Source: Solirubrobacterales bacterium (GTDB lineage: Bacteria > Actinomycetota > Thermoleophilia > Solirubrobacterales > 70-9). From it: a stretch of 64,000 bases of DNA. The notes under the pieces were generated by a model. That model was not told the DNA's origin. It was given only the letters and a program-made list of their open reading frames with translations, and did not search any database. The translations under genes and the position numbers were made by a program. This document shows, one piece after another, positions 26,227 to 35,060 of this stretch. The stretch is from positions 47,242 to 111,241 of the forward strand of contig JAMLGI010000010.1 in assembly GCA_023958085.1 (NCBI GenBank), read 5' to 3'. Within the stretch, counting starts at the first letter, position 1, and every line of letters starts with the position of its first letter.

Positions 26227-28020
26227 ATGGAACTGATTCGCAACTTCTCGATCATCGCCCACATCGACCACGGGAAATCAACCCTGGCCGACCGCATCCT
26301 GGAACTCACCGGGGCGGTCGACCCGCTGAAGATGCGGGCCCAGGTGCTCGACTCGATGGATCTCGAACGGGAACGCGGAATCACGATCAAGGCCCAGGCG
26401 GTGCGGACCGAGTTCACCGCCTCGGACGGCGAGACCTACCACCTTCACCTGATCGACACACCCGGACACGTCGATTTCTCCTACGAGGTTTCACGTTCGC
26501 TGGCCGCCTGCGAAGGGGCGCTGCTGGTGGTGGACGCCGCCCAGGGGGTGGAGGCCCAGACCGTTGCCAACACCTACCTGGCGATCGAGAGCGGCCTGGA
26601 GCTGATTCCGGTCCTGAACAAGGTGGATCTCCCGGGTGCCGAGCCGGAGCGGGTCGCGGCCGAGGTTTCCGATCTGATCGGATGCGATCCGGACGAGATC
26701 CTGAAGATCTCGGCCAAGACCGGGGAGGGGGTGACTGAAGTCCTCGAGGCGGTGGTCGACCGGATCCCGCCCCCGGAAGGTGAGCCGGATGCCCCGGCCC
26801 GGGCCCTGATCTTCGACTCCGAGTTCGACCAGTACCGCGGGGTGATCGCCTACGTCCGGATGATGGACGGTGCCTTCAGGCGTCACCAGAACGTGCTGGC
26901 GATGCAGAACGGCACCGAGGCCGGGCTCGACGACATCGGCTTCTTTCGCCCGGTGATGACTCCGATCGAGGAGATCACCACCGGTGAGGTCGGCTACGTG
27001 ATCACCGGGATCAAGGACGTCTCGAAACTGCGGGTGGGCGACACGCTGACCGGGAAGGACCGTCCCGCGGCCGAGCCGCTCGCCGGCTACCGGGACGTGA
27101 AGCCGATGGTCTTCTGCGGGCTCTTCCCGATCGACACCGAACGCTACGACGATCTGCGGGACGCGCTCGACAAGATGGGCCTCAACGATGCCGCCCTCTC
27201 CTGGGAGCCCGAGACCTCGGACGCGCTCGGTTTCGGCTTCCGCTGTGGCTTTCTCGGGCTGCTCCACATGGAGATTGTGCGCGAGCGCCTCGAGCGTGAG
27301 TACGGGCTGGAGCTGATGGCGACCAGCCCGACCGTGCGCTACGACGTCTTCCTGACCAACGGCGAGGAGATCGAGATCTCCAGCCCGAACCAGATGCCGG
27401 ATCCCGGTTCGATCGACCGGATCGAGGAGCCGTACATCCGGGCCACGGTGATCACCCCGAGCGACTACGTCGGCCCGGTGATGGAGCTCTGCCAGTCCCG
27501 TCGCGGCACCCATGTGGACATGGACTACCTCAGCCCGACCCGGGTCCAGATCCGCTACGACCTGCCGCTCGGCGAGATCGTGCTGGACTTCTTCGACGTG
27601 CTGAAGAGCTCGACCAAGGGCTACGCCTCGCTCGACTACGAACCGATCGGCAACCGGCCCTCGGATCTGGTCAAGGTTGACGTCCTGCTGGCCGGGGACA
27701 AGGTGGACGCGCTCTCGATCATCACCCACCGGGACTTCGCCTACAACCAGGGCAAGGAACTGGTCGCGAGACTTCGCAAGACGATCCCCAGACAGCAGTT
27801 CGACATCCCCGTCCAGGCCGCGATCGGCGCAAACATCCTCGCCCGCGAGACGGTCAAGGCGGTGCGCAAGGACGTCACCGCCAAGCTCTACGGCGGCGAC
27901 GTGACCCGCAAGAACAAGCTCCTCGACAAGCAGAAGAAGGGCAAGAAGCGGATGAAGAACGTGGGCCGGGTCGAGGTCCCTCAGGAAGCCTTCCTCGCCG
28001 TGCTCGAACTCGACGGGTGA
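26227..28020 (+). CDS. lepA: Elongation factor 4 (LepA)
   Basis: The ribosome-associated GTPase that back-translocates or remodels stalled ribosomes. The 597 residues fit the family. G1 AHIDHGKST lies at 11-19, followed by [46 protein letters not shown] and NKVDLPGA, then the LepA-specific C-terminal domain ending [28 protein letters not shown]. The ATG at 26227 is where homology begins. It follows the GT-C gene after 13 bases and is probably the last gene of the murJ transcript. Confidence 0.97.
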   Translation: MELIRNFSIIAHIDHGKSTLADRILELTGAVDPLKMRAQVLDSMDLERERGITIKAQAVRTEFTASDGETYHLHLIDTPGHVDFSYEVSRSLAACEGALLVVDAAQGVEAQTVANTYLAIESGLELIPVLNKVDLPGAEPERVAAEVSDLIGCDPDEILKISAKTGEGVTEVLEAVVDRIPPPEGEPDAPARALIFDSEFDQYRGVIAYVRMMDGAFRRHQNVLAMQNGTEAGLDDIGFFRPVMTPIEEITTGEVGYVITGIKDVSKLRVGDTLTGKDRPAAEPLAGYRDVKPMVFCGLFPIDTERYDDLRDALDKMGLNDAALSWEPETSDALGFGFRCGFLGLLHMEIVRERLEREYGLELMATSPTVRYDVFLTNGEEIEISSPNQMPDPGSIDRIEEPYIRATVITPSDYVGPVMELCQSRRGTHVDMDYLSPTRVQIRYDLPLGEIVLDFFDVLKSSTKGYASLDYEPIGNRPSDLVKVDVLLAGDKVDALSIITHRDFAYNQGKELVARLRKTIPRQQFDIPVQAAIGANILARETVKAVRKDVTAKLYGGDVTRKNKLLDKQKKGKKRMKNVGRVEVPQEAFLAVLELDG

Positions 28021-28060
28021 TCCCCCGCCTCTGATTTTTCGCTTCGGGGCAGGGGATTCG

Positions 28061-28075
28061 CACACTTTATGTGTG
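28061..28075. promoter_or_regulatory. Short inverted repeat CACAC-TTTAT-GTGTG
   Basis: A perfect 5-bp inverted repeat with a 5-base AT-rich centre, in the 170-base gap between lepA and the RCC1-protein gene. It could be an operator or part of a weak terminator. I see no clear promoter in the remainder of the gap apart from a TACTTT at 28139-28144. Confidence 0.25.
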
Positions 28076-28190
28076 AAAACCTTCCGTTTGGGCCCGTTTT
28101 CCCCGTAACTATGCGGTAACTCCACATGCTCCCGGTGGTACTTTCGGGCGTGACCGCACTTGCAACCGCCAGGGGAAGGTAGGCGTCGGG

Positions 28191-31100
28191 ATGGACGACG
28201 GGACTGAATCAGCACCTGACCACCCCTCCGGCCGCGGACGGATCCTCCGGGCGCTCGGCTCGGTAGTGGTCCTGCTTGCGCTGGGGCTGCTGGTAGCAGA
28301 GAGTTCCGCGGCTGCCGGCTTCGCCGCCAGTTCCGTCTCCGCCGGGAGCTTCCACAGCTGTGCGATCAAGGACGGTGGCGCCTGGTGCTGGGGAGACAAT
28401 TCCTCCGGCCAGCTGGGGAACGGGACCAATGCCAACTCGGACGTCCCGGTCCCGGTGACCGGACTCGGGTCTGGTGTGACCGTGGTCTCGGCCGGGTACA
28501 ACCACACCTGCGCGATCAAGGATGGCGGTGTCTGGTGCTGGGGCGGGAACTACCAGGGACAGCTCGGAAACGGCACCCAGAACGACAGCAACGTGCCGGT
28601 CCCGGCCACCGACCTGGGTTCGGGAATGACGACCCTCTCGGTCGGCAGCCGCTACTCCTGCGCCGGCAACTCCCTGATCGCCAGGTGTTGGGGGTTGAAC
28701 TCGGACTGGCGCGCGGGCAACATGATCGCCAACAATCAGCGGTCACTCGAACCGTTTCCGATCGGGACTCCGGCGGCCGCGGGGGATCTGGAGGCACTCG
28801 CCGCCGGGATCGGCAACCACACCTGCGCGATCGTGGATGCGTATCCGAACGGCTGGTGCTGGGGTAGAAACTACGACGGACAGGCCGGAGCCGATCCTTC
28901 CAAGACCGATCCGCACACCGGCCTGAGCCTGCAATTGATCCGGGATGGACAGTTCATCAACCCGATCATGGGTGAGAGTGACATCACCGCGATCACGGTC
29001 GGGCTGAACCACACCTGCCTGATCCTGAACGGCGGGGTGATGTGCATGGGCAGGAACGACATGGGCCAGCTCGGTGACGGTACCGGGGTCGGCGACTTCA
29101 ACCCGCACTGGGTGAGCGGTCTGGGGGCGGGATCGAACGTGACCTCGATCATCGCGGGGACCTCCTACGGCTGTGCGCTCAGCACCACCCAGGGCATGAA
29201 GTGCTGGGGCTCGAACGATTACGGGCAGTTCGGCAACGGCACCGGGGTTGGCGCCGATGTTCCGGTCCCGGTAAGCGGCTTCCCGGCGCCGGTGACGGCG
29301 ATCTCAGGATTTGCCACCAGAACCTGTGCGATCGCGGACGGCGGAGTCTGGTGTACCTCCCCGGATCATCCGGGACAGGGACCCCAGCCGGTTCCGGAGG
29401 CGCCGCGGGCAATGATCACCGGGCCGGCAGACGGAACTGCGACGACAGCCGGAACGGTGGACGTCGCCTTCCAGTCGACCGGATATCCGACGCCCTCCTG
29501 CAAGGCGAACGGGGTGGACGAGTCCGGGCCGACCGCCACCGTTCCGCTGAGTCTGGGCGTCAACCAGATCGAGGTGGTTTGCACCAGCAGTGCCGGCAGC
29601 GACACCGCGACCATCTCCGTCACCCGGTACAGCCCGATCTCGGTCGCAATAACCGAACCGACCGCGGGCGACACCACCACCGACACCTCGACCAACGTCT
29701 CCTTCAAGGTGAACGGACAGGCCGTGATCCCGGGCGACGTTGCCTGCCTGGTGAACGGCGAGGCGACCATCTACCCGACAACCAACGAGGTGACCCTGGA
29801 CCTCGGCGTCAACTCGATCACGGTCGCCTGTTCGAACGCACATGTGAGTGACAGCGCCGACGTGAACGTCACCCGCTACAGCTCTCTCACGGTCGGGATC
29901 ACGTCACCCGCAGACCAGTTCAGCACCTCCGCCGCCGAGGTGAACGCGACCTACACGGTGAACGGCCAGGGCACCATCCCCGGCGACAGTTCCTGTCAGG
30001 TGAACGGAAGTTCTTCGACCAATCCGGAAACGAATCAGGTGAGCCTGGCGGCCGGTCAGAACCAGATCACGGTGAGCTGCTCCAACCCGGTCAGTTCCGA
30101 CAGCAGCCAGATCACCGTCTACCGCAACCAGGCCCCCGGGATCAGCAACATCATGCCGCAGGGCCAGCCCTACGCCACCAGCAATCCGGACATAGAGCTC
30201 TGGTTCACCAGGAGCGGCTACCCGCAGCCCACCTGCACGGTGAACGGCAGCCCGAGCAACGGCCACACCTACGAGACCCTCCAGATCGGCCACAACCTGT
30301 TCACGATCCGCTGCGAGAACAGCTTCGGCGGAGAGAGCCACGTCGCCACCGAGTCGGTTCCGATGCTCCTGTTCGCGCCGCCGGTCCTGACCGTCAGCAC
30401 ACCAACCGACGGAGCCATGGTGACCACGGACCAGGTGCCGGTGGTCTTCGATGTGACCGGGCATGATCCGCCCGCCTGCAGGGTGAACGGAATCCCCAGG
30501 ACAAGTCCGACCGCGGTCAACCTGGACCTCGGCCAGAACAGGATCACGATCCGCTGCGAGAACACGATGGGCAGCGACGAGAAGTCGGTCACGATCACCC
30601 GATACCAGACCCCGCAGATCACCGTGACGGCACCCGCCGACGGCCGCGAGACACCCGGTTCGCAGGTGGACGTGGAGTTTTCCGCCACCGGACTTCCGGA
30701 CCCGGAGTGCACGGTCAACGGCCAGCCGTCGACCGGACAGTCCACGGTTGACCTCGATGTGGGAGAAAACAGGCTCGCGGTCCGCTGTGAGAACGAGTTC
30801 GGGGGAGAAACCCATTCCGAGACCAGATCGATCCGGGTGGTCCGCACCCGGGAACCGGGCGTGGTGATCGACTCACCGGCCGACCGCGATGAGACCTCCG
30901 ACCCCACGGCAGAGGTGAGATTTACCACCACCGGCTATCCGGCTCCGGCCTGCGAGGTGAACGGGATCGCTGCCGAAAGTCCGGCCGCAGTGGACCTCCT
31001 CCCAGGCCCGAACTCGATCACGGTGCGCTGCGAGAACTCCAGCGGCAGCACCGAAGGATCGGTGGAGGTCACACGGGTTCAGGCTCCGCAGGTCAGTCTT

Positions 31101-31646
31101 GAATCTCCGGCCGACGGGCTGAAGACAACCAGCCAGAGAGTGGACGTGGAGTTCACCGTGACCGGATACCCCGAACCCGACTGCAGGCTGAACGATGCCC
31201 CGGCGACCAGCCCGGCCACCGCGGATCTGGTCCCCGGGGCGAACTCGATCACGGTCCGATGTGAGAGCACGGCCGGGTCCGACTTGCGGTCGGTAACCGT
31301 GATCCGCGAAGTGGAGCCGGAGCCGGAACCGGTCCGGCGGAAGCCGGCTGTCAGGAACGTCCGCAAGGCGGTTCGGGTCGGCAAGCCGATCCGGTTCACC
31401 CTCCGCTGCGACACTCGCTGCAGGGTCGGGGTCGGCCTCAAGATCGGCAGGAAAAAGGTGAGGCGGCTGCGGACGGTTTGGGCGCCGGCCGGGTCGACAC
31501 GCAAGGTGATCCGGGTCCCGCGCCGGGTGATCCGGCAGATCCGCAGGACCTGGCGGAAGGCTCGGCGGACGAAGGTGGTCCTGATCCTGAGGCCGGTTTC
31601 GGCCGAAGGCACCGGGCGGACCGTCCGCGTACGTCTCAAGCGGTAA
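28191..31646 (+). CDS. Large secreted protein: seven RCC1 blades plus eight Ig-like repeats
   Basis: A signal-anchor (about residues 15-40) leads into seven RCC1-type blades (about 44-395), each built on (S/T)xxAGxxHTCAI...GGVWCWGxNxxGQLGNGT; seven is the number needed for a closed beta-propeller. Eight repeats of about 80 residues follow (about 404-1040), each with the pattern SPADG...VDVxFxxTGYPxPxCxVNG...LGxNxIxVRCEN. The paired Cys suggest disulfide-stabilised extracytoplasmic Ig-like domains. The last ~100 residues are strongly basic (RKKVRRLRTVWAPAGSTRKV) and probably contact the wall. No enzyme motif is visible. Likely a surface adhesion or scaffold protein. Some blades are degenerate, for example the third around residue 150. 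Confidence 0.75.
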   Translation: MDDGTESAPDHPSGRGRILRALGSVVVLLALGLLVAESSAAAGFAASSVSAGSFHSCAIKDGGAWCWGDNSSGQLGNGTNANSDVPVPVTGLGSGVTVVSAGYNHTCAIKDGGVWCWGGNYQGQLGNGTQNDSNVPVPATDLGSGMTTLSVGSRYSCAGNSLIARCWGLNSDWRAGNMIANNQRSLEPFPIGTPAAAGDLEALAAGIGNHTCAIVDAYPNGWCWGRNYDGQAGADPSKTDPHTGLSLQLIRDGQFINPIMGESDITAITVGLNHTCLILNGGVMCMGRNDMGQLGDGTGVGDFNPHWVSGLGAGSNVTSIIAGTSYGCALSTTQGMKCWGSNDYGQFGNGTGVGADVPVPVSGFPAPVTAISGFATRTCAIADGGVWCTSPDHPGQGPQPVPEAPRAMITGPADGTATTAGTVDVAFQSTGYPTPSCKANGVDESGPTATVPLSLGVNQIEVVCTSSAGSDTATISVTRYSPISVAITEPTAGDTTTDTSTNVSFKVNGQAVIPGDVACLVNGEATIYPTTNEVTLDLGVNSITVACSNAHVSDSADVNVTRYSSLTVGITSPADQFSTSAAEVNATYTVNGQGTIPGDSSCQVNGSSSTNPETNQVSLAAGQNQITVSCSNPVSSDSSQITVYRNQAPGISNIMPQGQPYATSNPDIELWFTRSGYPQPTCTVNGSPSNGHTYETLQIGHNLFTIRCENSFGGESHVATESVPMLLFAPPVLTVSTPTDGAMVTTDQVPVVFDVTGHDPPACRVNGIPRTSPTAVNLDLGQNRITIRCENTMGSDEKSVTITRYQTPQITVTAPADGRETPGSQVDVEFSATGLPDPECTVNGQPSTGQSTVDLDVGENRLAVRCENEFGGETHSETRSIRVVRTREPGVVIDSPADRDETSDPTAEVRFTTTGYPAPACEVNGIAAESPAAVDLLPGPNSITVRCENSSGSTEGSVEVTRVQAPQVSLESPADGLKTTSQRVDVEFTVTGYPEPDCRLNDAPATSPATADLVPGANSITVRCESTAGSDLRSVTVIREVEPEPEPVRRKPAVRNVRKAVRVGKPIRFTLRCDTRCRVGVGLKIGRKKVRRLRTVWAPAGSTRKVIRVPRRVIRQIRRTWRKARRTKVVLILRPVSAEGTGRTVRVRLKR
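29401..31310 (+). repeat. Eight tandem ~240-bp coding repeats (Ig-like domains)
   Basis: Eight in-frame units encode the C(x)VNG ... V(R/S)C(E/S)N modules of the RCC1-containing protein. They are diverged from each other at the DNA level, so this is an old array. Units 2 and 3 share an NGQ..IPGD variant and units 5-8 are most alike. Confidence 0.6.
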
Positions 31647-31728
31647 CCCGGGCGGGTTGGGCCGGGTCCGGCAGACGGGGTAGGGTTGCCTGGCGGTATA
31701 CGGAGATATCGAGCTGGAGGGGAGAACC

Positions 31729-33744
31729 ATGCGGGACAGGCGGATGGCATCGGGACGGATCGCGGCGAGATGGTCGTCCCCGATGCGACTGGGGATTCTG
31801 TTTCTGGCCTTGCTGTCGTTCGGGGCGATTCTGGCGCCGACGGTTTCCGCAAAGACAGGCAAGGCACGGGTGACCGTTGCCTACGGGGTGTACGGACACA
31901 CGATCAAGGCGAACGGCTCGGTGCGCCAGCCCGGGCTTCGGAAGAAGGGGCGGACCGCCAACCGGGTCCTGCTGGAGGAGCGGGTGAAACGGGGCCAGCG
32001 GGTGCGCTGGGTCGTGCGGGCCAGGTCCCGGCCGACCCGCAAGCCGGGTCGCTCAAACCGGTTCAGGCTGAAATGGAAGACGCCGCCGAGGCAGGTCTGG
32101 GCGGTGGTGCGGGTGCGGGTGTTACGGGGCAAACGCCAGGTGGCGAGGGCCCGGACCCGTACCTTCCGGTTCCGGGTTCCGGTACGTGCCCCGAAGGTGG
32201 CGGCCCCCGATCCAGCGGAGATCCTCCAGGCCCCCTCGCCCGATCAGGAAGGGGAACTGAGGCTCTCCGGGGAGCGTTTCCTCAGTCCGGGTGAAGTGCT
32301 CGCGACCGGGGTCGGACCCGCCACCCCGAACGGATTCCTCGGACGGGTCGTCTCCAGCCGGATTGAAAACGGCACGACCATCGTCCAGACCCGACCGGCG
32401 AGCCTGATGGAGGCAGCGCCCAACGCCTCATTCGACGTTTCCGGGAACGATCTCCAGCCGGCGGGAGGCCTGTCCCCGGATGAACTCCGGTTCGCCCGGG
32501 CAGTAACCGGCGGCCCGGCGATCACTCCGGCCGCGCTCAACCGGTTGATCCGTCCGGCCGAGGTCCCCAAACCGGTGGACACCGGCAAGAAGACCGGCAC
32601 CTGCGGTCCCTCGGACGGCTTCAAGGCCGAGAACAGCCTCAAGGGGAGTATCGGCACCCGCTTCGCAATGAGCTGGAACAAGTTCCTCGGAATGCCGACC
32701 TCGGTCAAGTCGGCCCGGGCCGAGGCCACCTTCACCTTGACCCAGGAGCTCAAGATTTCCTCTGCGGTCGGGGTCACCTGTTCGGCCGAGATCTCGCTCC
32801 TGCCGGACAAGATCCGGTTCCAGCCGATCACCTTCGCGGTCGGACCGGTGCCGGTCGTACTGGTCCCAGAGGTGGACTTCAAACTGAAACTGTCCGGCGC
32901 GATCGAGGCCAAGGTCTCCTTCTCGGTCAGGAACGAGCTTGGACTGACCGGCGGGATCAAGTACGAGAACGGCCGGGCTTCGCCAATCAGCCGGGTCACC
33001 CGGAGCTTCGACGCCACCGCCGAAGCGAGCGCCGGGGCAGAAGCCTCGGCGACGGTCGGGCCGAAACTCGGAATGAAGCTTTACGGGGTGGTCGGGCCAT
33101 CGGTCTCGCTGCTGGCCGGGGTGACCGGGTCGGCGGTCCCTTACCGCGACCCGTGGCTCCGGATCGACGGTCTGGTCGAGACCGCCGCTGCGATCGAGTT
33201 CCAGGTCTGGAAGATCGACTTCTCGAAGAGCGTCAGGGGTCCCTCGGTGACCTGGCCAATCCTGAGGATCGACGAAGACCCGAATCCTCCGGTTGATCCG
33301 GATCCGCCCGGAATGAGGGCGAAGCTCAGCTGGGCGGCCGACGCCGACGTGGACCTTCACATCTGGGATCAGGACGGCGACCACGTCTACTACAGCAACC
33401 AGGAAGGAATCTACGAATCCTTCCTTGATTACGACGTGATCCCCGGGGAAGGGGAGTACGGAGGGCACATCGAACGGTTCTACGAGACCGCCGATTTCGG
33501 TCGGCCGTATCTGTACGGGGTCTGCCTGTACTCGCTCGGCGAGTCTCCCCAGGCAGACGTCACGCTCGAGGTGTTCGACCCCGGCGGCGGCACCCGGACC
33601 TTCCCGGTCCGGCTGGACGGCGACAACTACGAGCAGATCCTCGCGGTCAGCCCGACCGGAGCCTCGGTCTACGACCCGACCTGGGACGGGTGGTGCGCCG
33701 GCCCCGGCGATCATGACGACAGCGGGGATGACGAGGACTGGTAA
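31729..33744 (+). CDS. Secreted hypothetical protein with YfaP/DUF2135-like C-terminal domain
   Basis: The start has a good ribosome site (GGAGGGG) and a signal peptide (about residues 18-41). Residues 42-155 are a basic beta-rich region (VTVAYGVYGHTIKANGSVRQPG). Residues 160-510 contain FRFSIS-like strands with no recognised domain. Residues about 525-645 (RAKLSWAADADVDLHIWDQDGDHVYYSN...GEGEYGGHIERFYETADFGRPYLYGVCLY) resemble the YfaP-type beta-sandwich (DUF2135), in which VDLHxxDPxG and GxExF recur. The tail is acidic (DHDDSGDDEDW). Exported; role unknown. Its promoter may be a TAGGGT or TATACG box about 30-50 bases upstream. Confidence 0.55.
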   Translation: MRDRRMASGRIAARWSSPMRLGILFLALLSFGAILAPTVSAKTGKARVTVAYGVYGHTIKANGSVRQPGLRKKGRTANRVLLEERVKRGQRVRWVVRARSRPTRKPGRSNRFRLKWKTPPRQVWAVVRVRVLRGKRQVARARTRTFRFRVPVRAPKVAAPDPAEILQAPSPDQEGELRLSGERFLSPGEVLATGVGPATPNGFLGRVVSSRIENGTTIVQTRPASLMEAAPNASFDVSGNDLQPAGGLSPDELRFARAVTGGPAITPAALNRLIRPAEVPKPVDTGKKTGTCGPSDGFKAENSLKGSIGTRFAMSWNKFLGMPTSVKSARAEATFTLTQELKISSAVGVTCSAEISLLPDKIRFQPITFAVGPVPVVLVPEVDFKLKLSGAIEAKVSFSVRNELGLTGGIKYENGRASPISRVTRSFDATAEASAGAEASATVGPKLGMKLYGVVGPSVSLLAGVTGSAVPYRDPWLRIDGLVETAAAIEFQVWKIDFSKSVRGPSVTWPILRIDEDPNPPVDPDPPGMRAKLSWAADADVDLHIWDQDGDHVYYSNQEGIYESFLDYDVIPGEGEYGGHIERFYETADFGRPYLYGVCLYSLGESPQADVTLEVFDPGGGTRTFPVRLDGDNYEQILAVSPTGASVYDPTWDGWCAGPGDHDDSGDDEDW

Positions 33745-33765
33745 CCCACCCCCGACCCCATCTGG

Positions 33766-33812
33766 TTCTGGAGCCGATTGTGGAGGATATATCGCCACAA
33801 CCGGCTCCAGAA
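33766..33812. repeat. Hairpin copy 1 of a duplicated long inverted repeat
   Basis: CTGGAGCCGATTGTGG (33768-33783) faces CCACAACCGGCTCCAG (33795-33810) across an 11-base loop; TT/AA extends the stem to 18 bp with one A-C mismatch. No U-run follows. The unit recurs 71 bases downstream with identical stem arms, including the mismatch. Confidence 0.9.
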
Positions 33813-33838
33813 CAAGGAGGGCGGGGTCTGATCCGGAA

Positions 33839-33881
33839 CTGGAGCCGATTGTGGAGGCTATTTGGCCACAACCGGCTCCAG
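33839..33881. repeat. Hairpin copy 2 of the duplicated long inverted repeat
   Basis: The same 16-base arms as copy 1 (33839-33854 and 33866-33881). The 11-base loop differs at three positions only. Copy 2 ends 38 bases before the -10 box of the HadA-like gene. The pair may act as a terminator for the upstream gene, as protein-binding sites, or be a small REP-like repeat. Confidence 0.9.
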
Positions 33882-33919
33882 AACAGGTTGTTCCGGGAGG
33901 CTTCTGGGGTGGTTCTGCG

Positions 33920-33925
33920 TAGGAT
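33920..33925 (+). promoter_or_regulatory. -10 box (TAGGAT) of the HadA-like gene
   Basis: TAGGAT is followed by six bases and the ATG at 33932, again a leaderless layout, and lies just downstream of the twin hairpins. Confidence 0.5.
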
Positions 33926-33931
33926 GGCGGC

Positions 33932-34378
33932 ATGGGACTGAAGACGGACGCTGTCGGGAAGCGCTGGCCCGCCCACGAGTACGAGGTGGGGCGGGAGAAG
34001 ATCCGTGAGTACGCCCTGGTGACCGGGTACGAGAACCCCGTCCATTTCGATCGGGACACGGCTCGGGAACAGGGCTTCCGTGATGTCGTGGCGCCACCGA
34101 TGTTCGTCGTGGTTTACGCGGCCGGTGCGATGGGGCCGGTCCTGTTCGACCCCGAGGTCGATCTGAACTTCGCGGCGATGGTTCACGGCGGCCAGGAGTT
34201 CGAGTGGGAGGAGCCGGTCTGTTCGGGAGACACGATCTTCACCACGCCGTCGTGCAGGGAGATCTACGTCAAGGACGACAAGGGGTTCTACGTTTTCGAA
34301 AGCGAATCGGTGAACCAGGACGGCGAACCGGTCTGTCGCGGCACCTGGACCAACATCGTGCGCGGGGTCGAGGCATGA
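33932..34378 (+). CDS. HadA-like MaoC-type dehydratase subunit
   Basis: A 148-residue single hot-dog protein of the MaoC_dehydrat_N type: KTDAVGKRWPAHEYEVGREKIREYALVTGYENPVHFD, then PPMFVVVYAAG, FAAMVHGGQEFEWEEPVCSGDTI and the closing strand CRGTWTNIVRG. In mycobacteria HadA is the non-catalytic partner that pairs with HadB to form the (3R)-hydroxyacyl-ACP dehydratase of FAS-II. It overlaps the next gene by four bases (ATGA), consistent with a heterodimer made in equal amounts. The substrate here (fatty-acid chain length) is not known. Confidence 0.8.
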   Translation: MGLKTDAVGKRWPAHEYEVGREKIREYALVTGYENPVHFDRDTAREQGFRDVVAPPMFVVVYAAGAMGPVLFDPEVDLNFAAMVHGGQEFEWEEPVCSGDTIFTTPSCREIYVKDDKGFYVFESESVNQDGEPVCRGTWTNIVRGVEA

Positions 34379-34767
34379 ACGGCGAGCGGGCGATCCCCGA
34401 GCTGAGGGTCACCCCCGACCGATACCTCCCGGCCCGCTACGCCGGGGCCTCGGGAGACTTCAACCCGATCCACATCGACGGAGAGTTCGCGACCTCGGTC
34501 GGGCTTCCCGGGGCGATCCTCCACGGCCTCTACGTGATGAGCCTGGTCGCCCGGGCGGCAACCGATGAGGCCGGGGGCGACCCGCGTTCACTGCGCCGCC
34601 TGGCGGTCCAGTTTCGCGGGATGAGCTTTCCCGAACAGGAAATCGTGGTCAGCGGCCGCCTGGCCGCGGAAGGCCCGGACGACGGTTCGGAACTGATCGA
34701 GCTCGAGGCAGCCCAGGGAGAGACCAGGGTGATCCGCAACGCCTCTGCCACGATCAAACGGAGCTAG
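34375..34767 (+). CDS. HadB-like MaoC dehydratase, catalytic subunit
   Basis: A 130-residue hot-dog protein with the hydratase-2 motif YAGASGDFNPIHID at about 23-36, which carries the Asp/His catalytic pair. GLPGAILHGLYVMSLVARA and RGMSFPEQEIVVSG complete the fold. With the preceding gene it forms a HadAB-like (3R)-hydroxyacyl-ACP (or CoA) dehydratase; no other fatty-acid gene is nearby. The ATG lies in the ATGA overlap with the first subunit. Confidence 0.8.
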   Translation: MNGERAIPELRVTPDRYLPARYAGASGDFNPIHIDGEFATSVGLPGAILHGLYVMSLVARAATDEAGGDPRSLRRLAVQFRGMSFPEQEIVVSGRLAAEGPDDGSELIELEAAQGETRVIRNASATIKRS

Positions 34768-34793
34768 TTCTTTCCCGGCCGGGCCCGGCCGGT

Positions 34794-34799
34794 TAGATT
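34794..34799 (+). promoter_or_regulatory. -10 box (TAGATT) of the Phd/VapB-type antitoxin gene
   Basis: TAGATT, six bases, then ATG 34806: leaderless layout. Confidence 0.5.
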
Positions 34800-34805
34800 T
34801 GACGC

Positions 34806-35060
34806 ATGATCAGGAGGATTTCGCGGGAGGAGTTCTACCGGGACGGAGCCGAGATTCTGCGGGCAGTGGACCGGGGAACGGTGATCGAAATCATCGATGG
34901 CGAACGGGTGCTTGCCACTCTCAGTCCGCCGGCTTCCGAAAAGTCCGCTCCGTCCGGGCTGTGGCCGGCCAGGCGACGCGGTGGATTCGGCAATGACTCC
35001 GGCGTTCGCCCATCGCTGCCAACTGCGGTGATGCTGGACCAGCTGCGGGGCGAACGCTGA
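34806..35060 (+). CDS. Phd/YefM-type antitoxin (VapB partner)
   Basis: An 84-residue protein starting MIRRISREEFYRDGAEILRAVDRG, the short helical DNA-binding fold of prevent-host-death antitoxins, followed by VIEIIDGERVLATLSPP, the usual second strand. The C-terminal half is basic and unstructured, as expected for the toxin-neutralising tail. Such proteins bind their own promoter and the PIN toxin. The stop lies inside the CTGA overlap with the toxin gene. Confidence 0.75.
   Translation: MIRRISREEFYRDGAEILRAVDRGTVIEIIDGERVLATLSPPASEKSAPSGLWPARRRGGFGNDSGVRPSLPTAVMLDQLRGER

Noticed and set aside
24531..26417. 628-codon minus-strand frame opposite the GT-C gene
   Set aside because: Antisense shadow; no membrane segments or domains.
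32428..34059. 543-codon minus-strand frame crossing the twin hairpins
   Set aside because: Passes through the inverted repeats and opposite a signal-peptide gene; composition is that of an antisense shadow.
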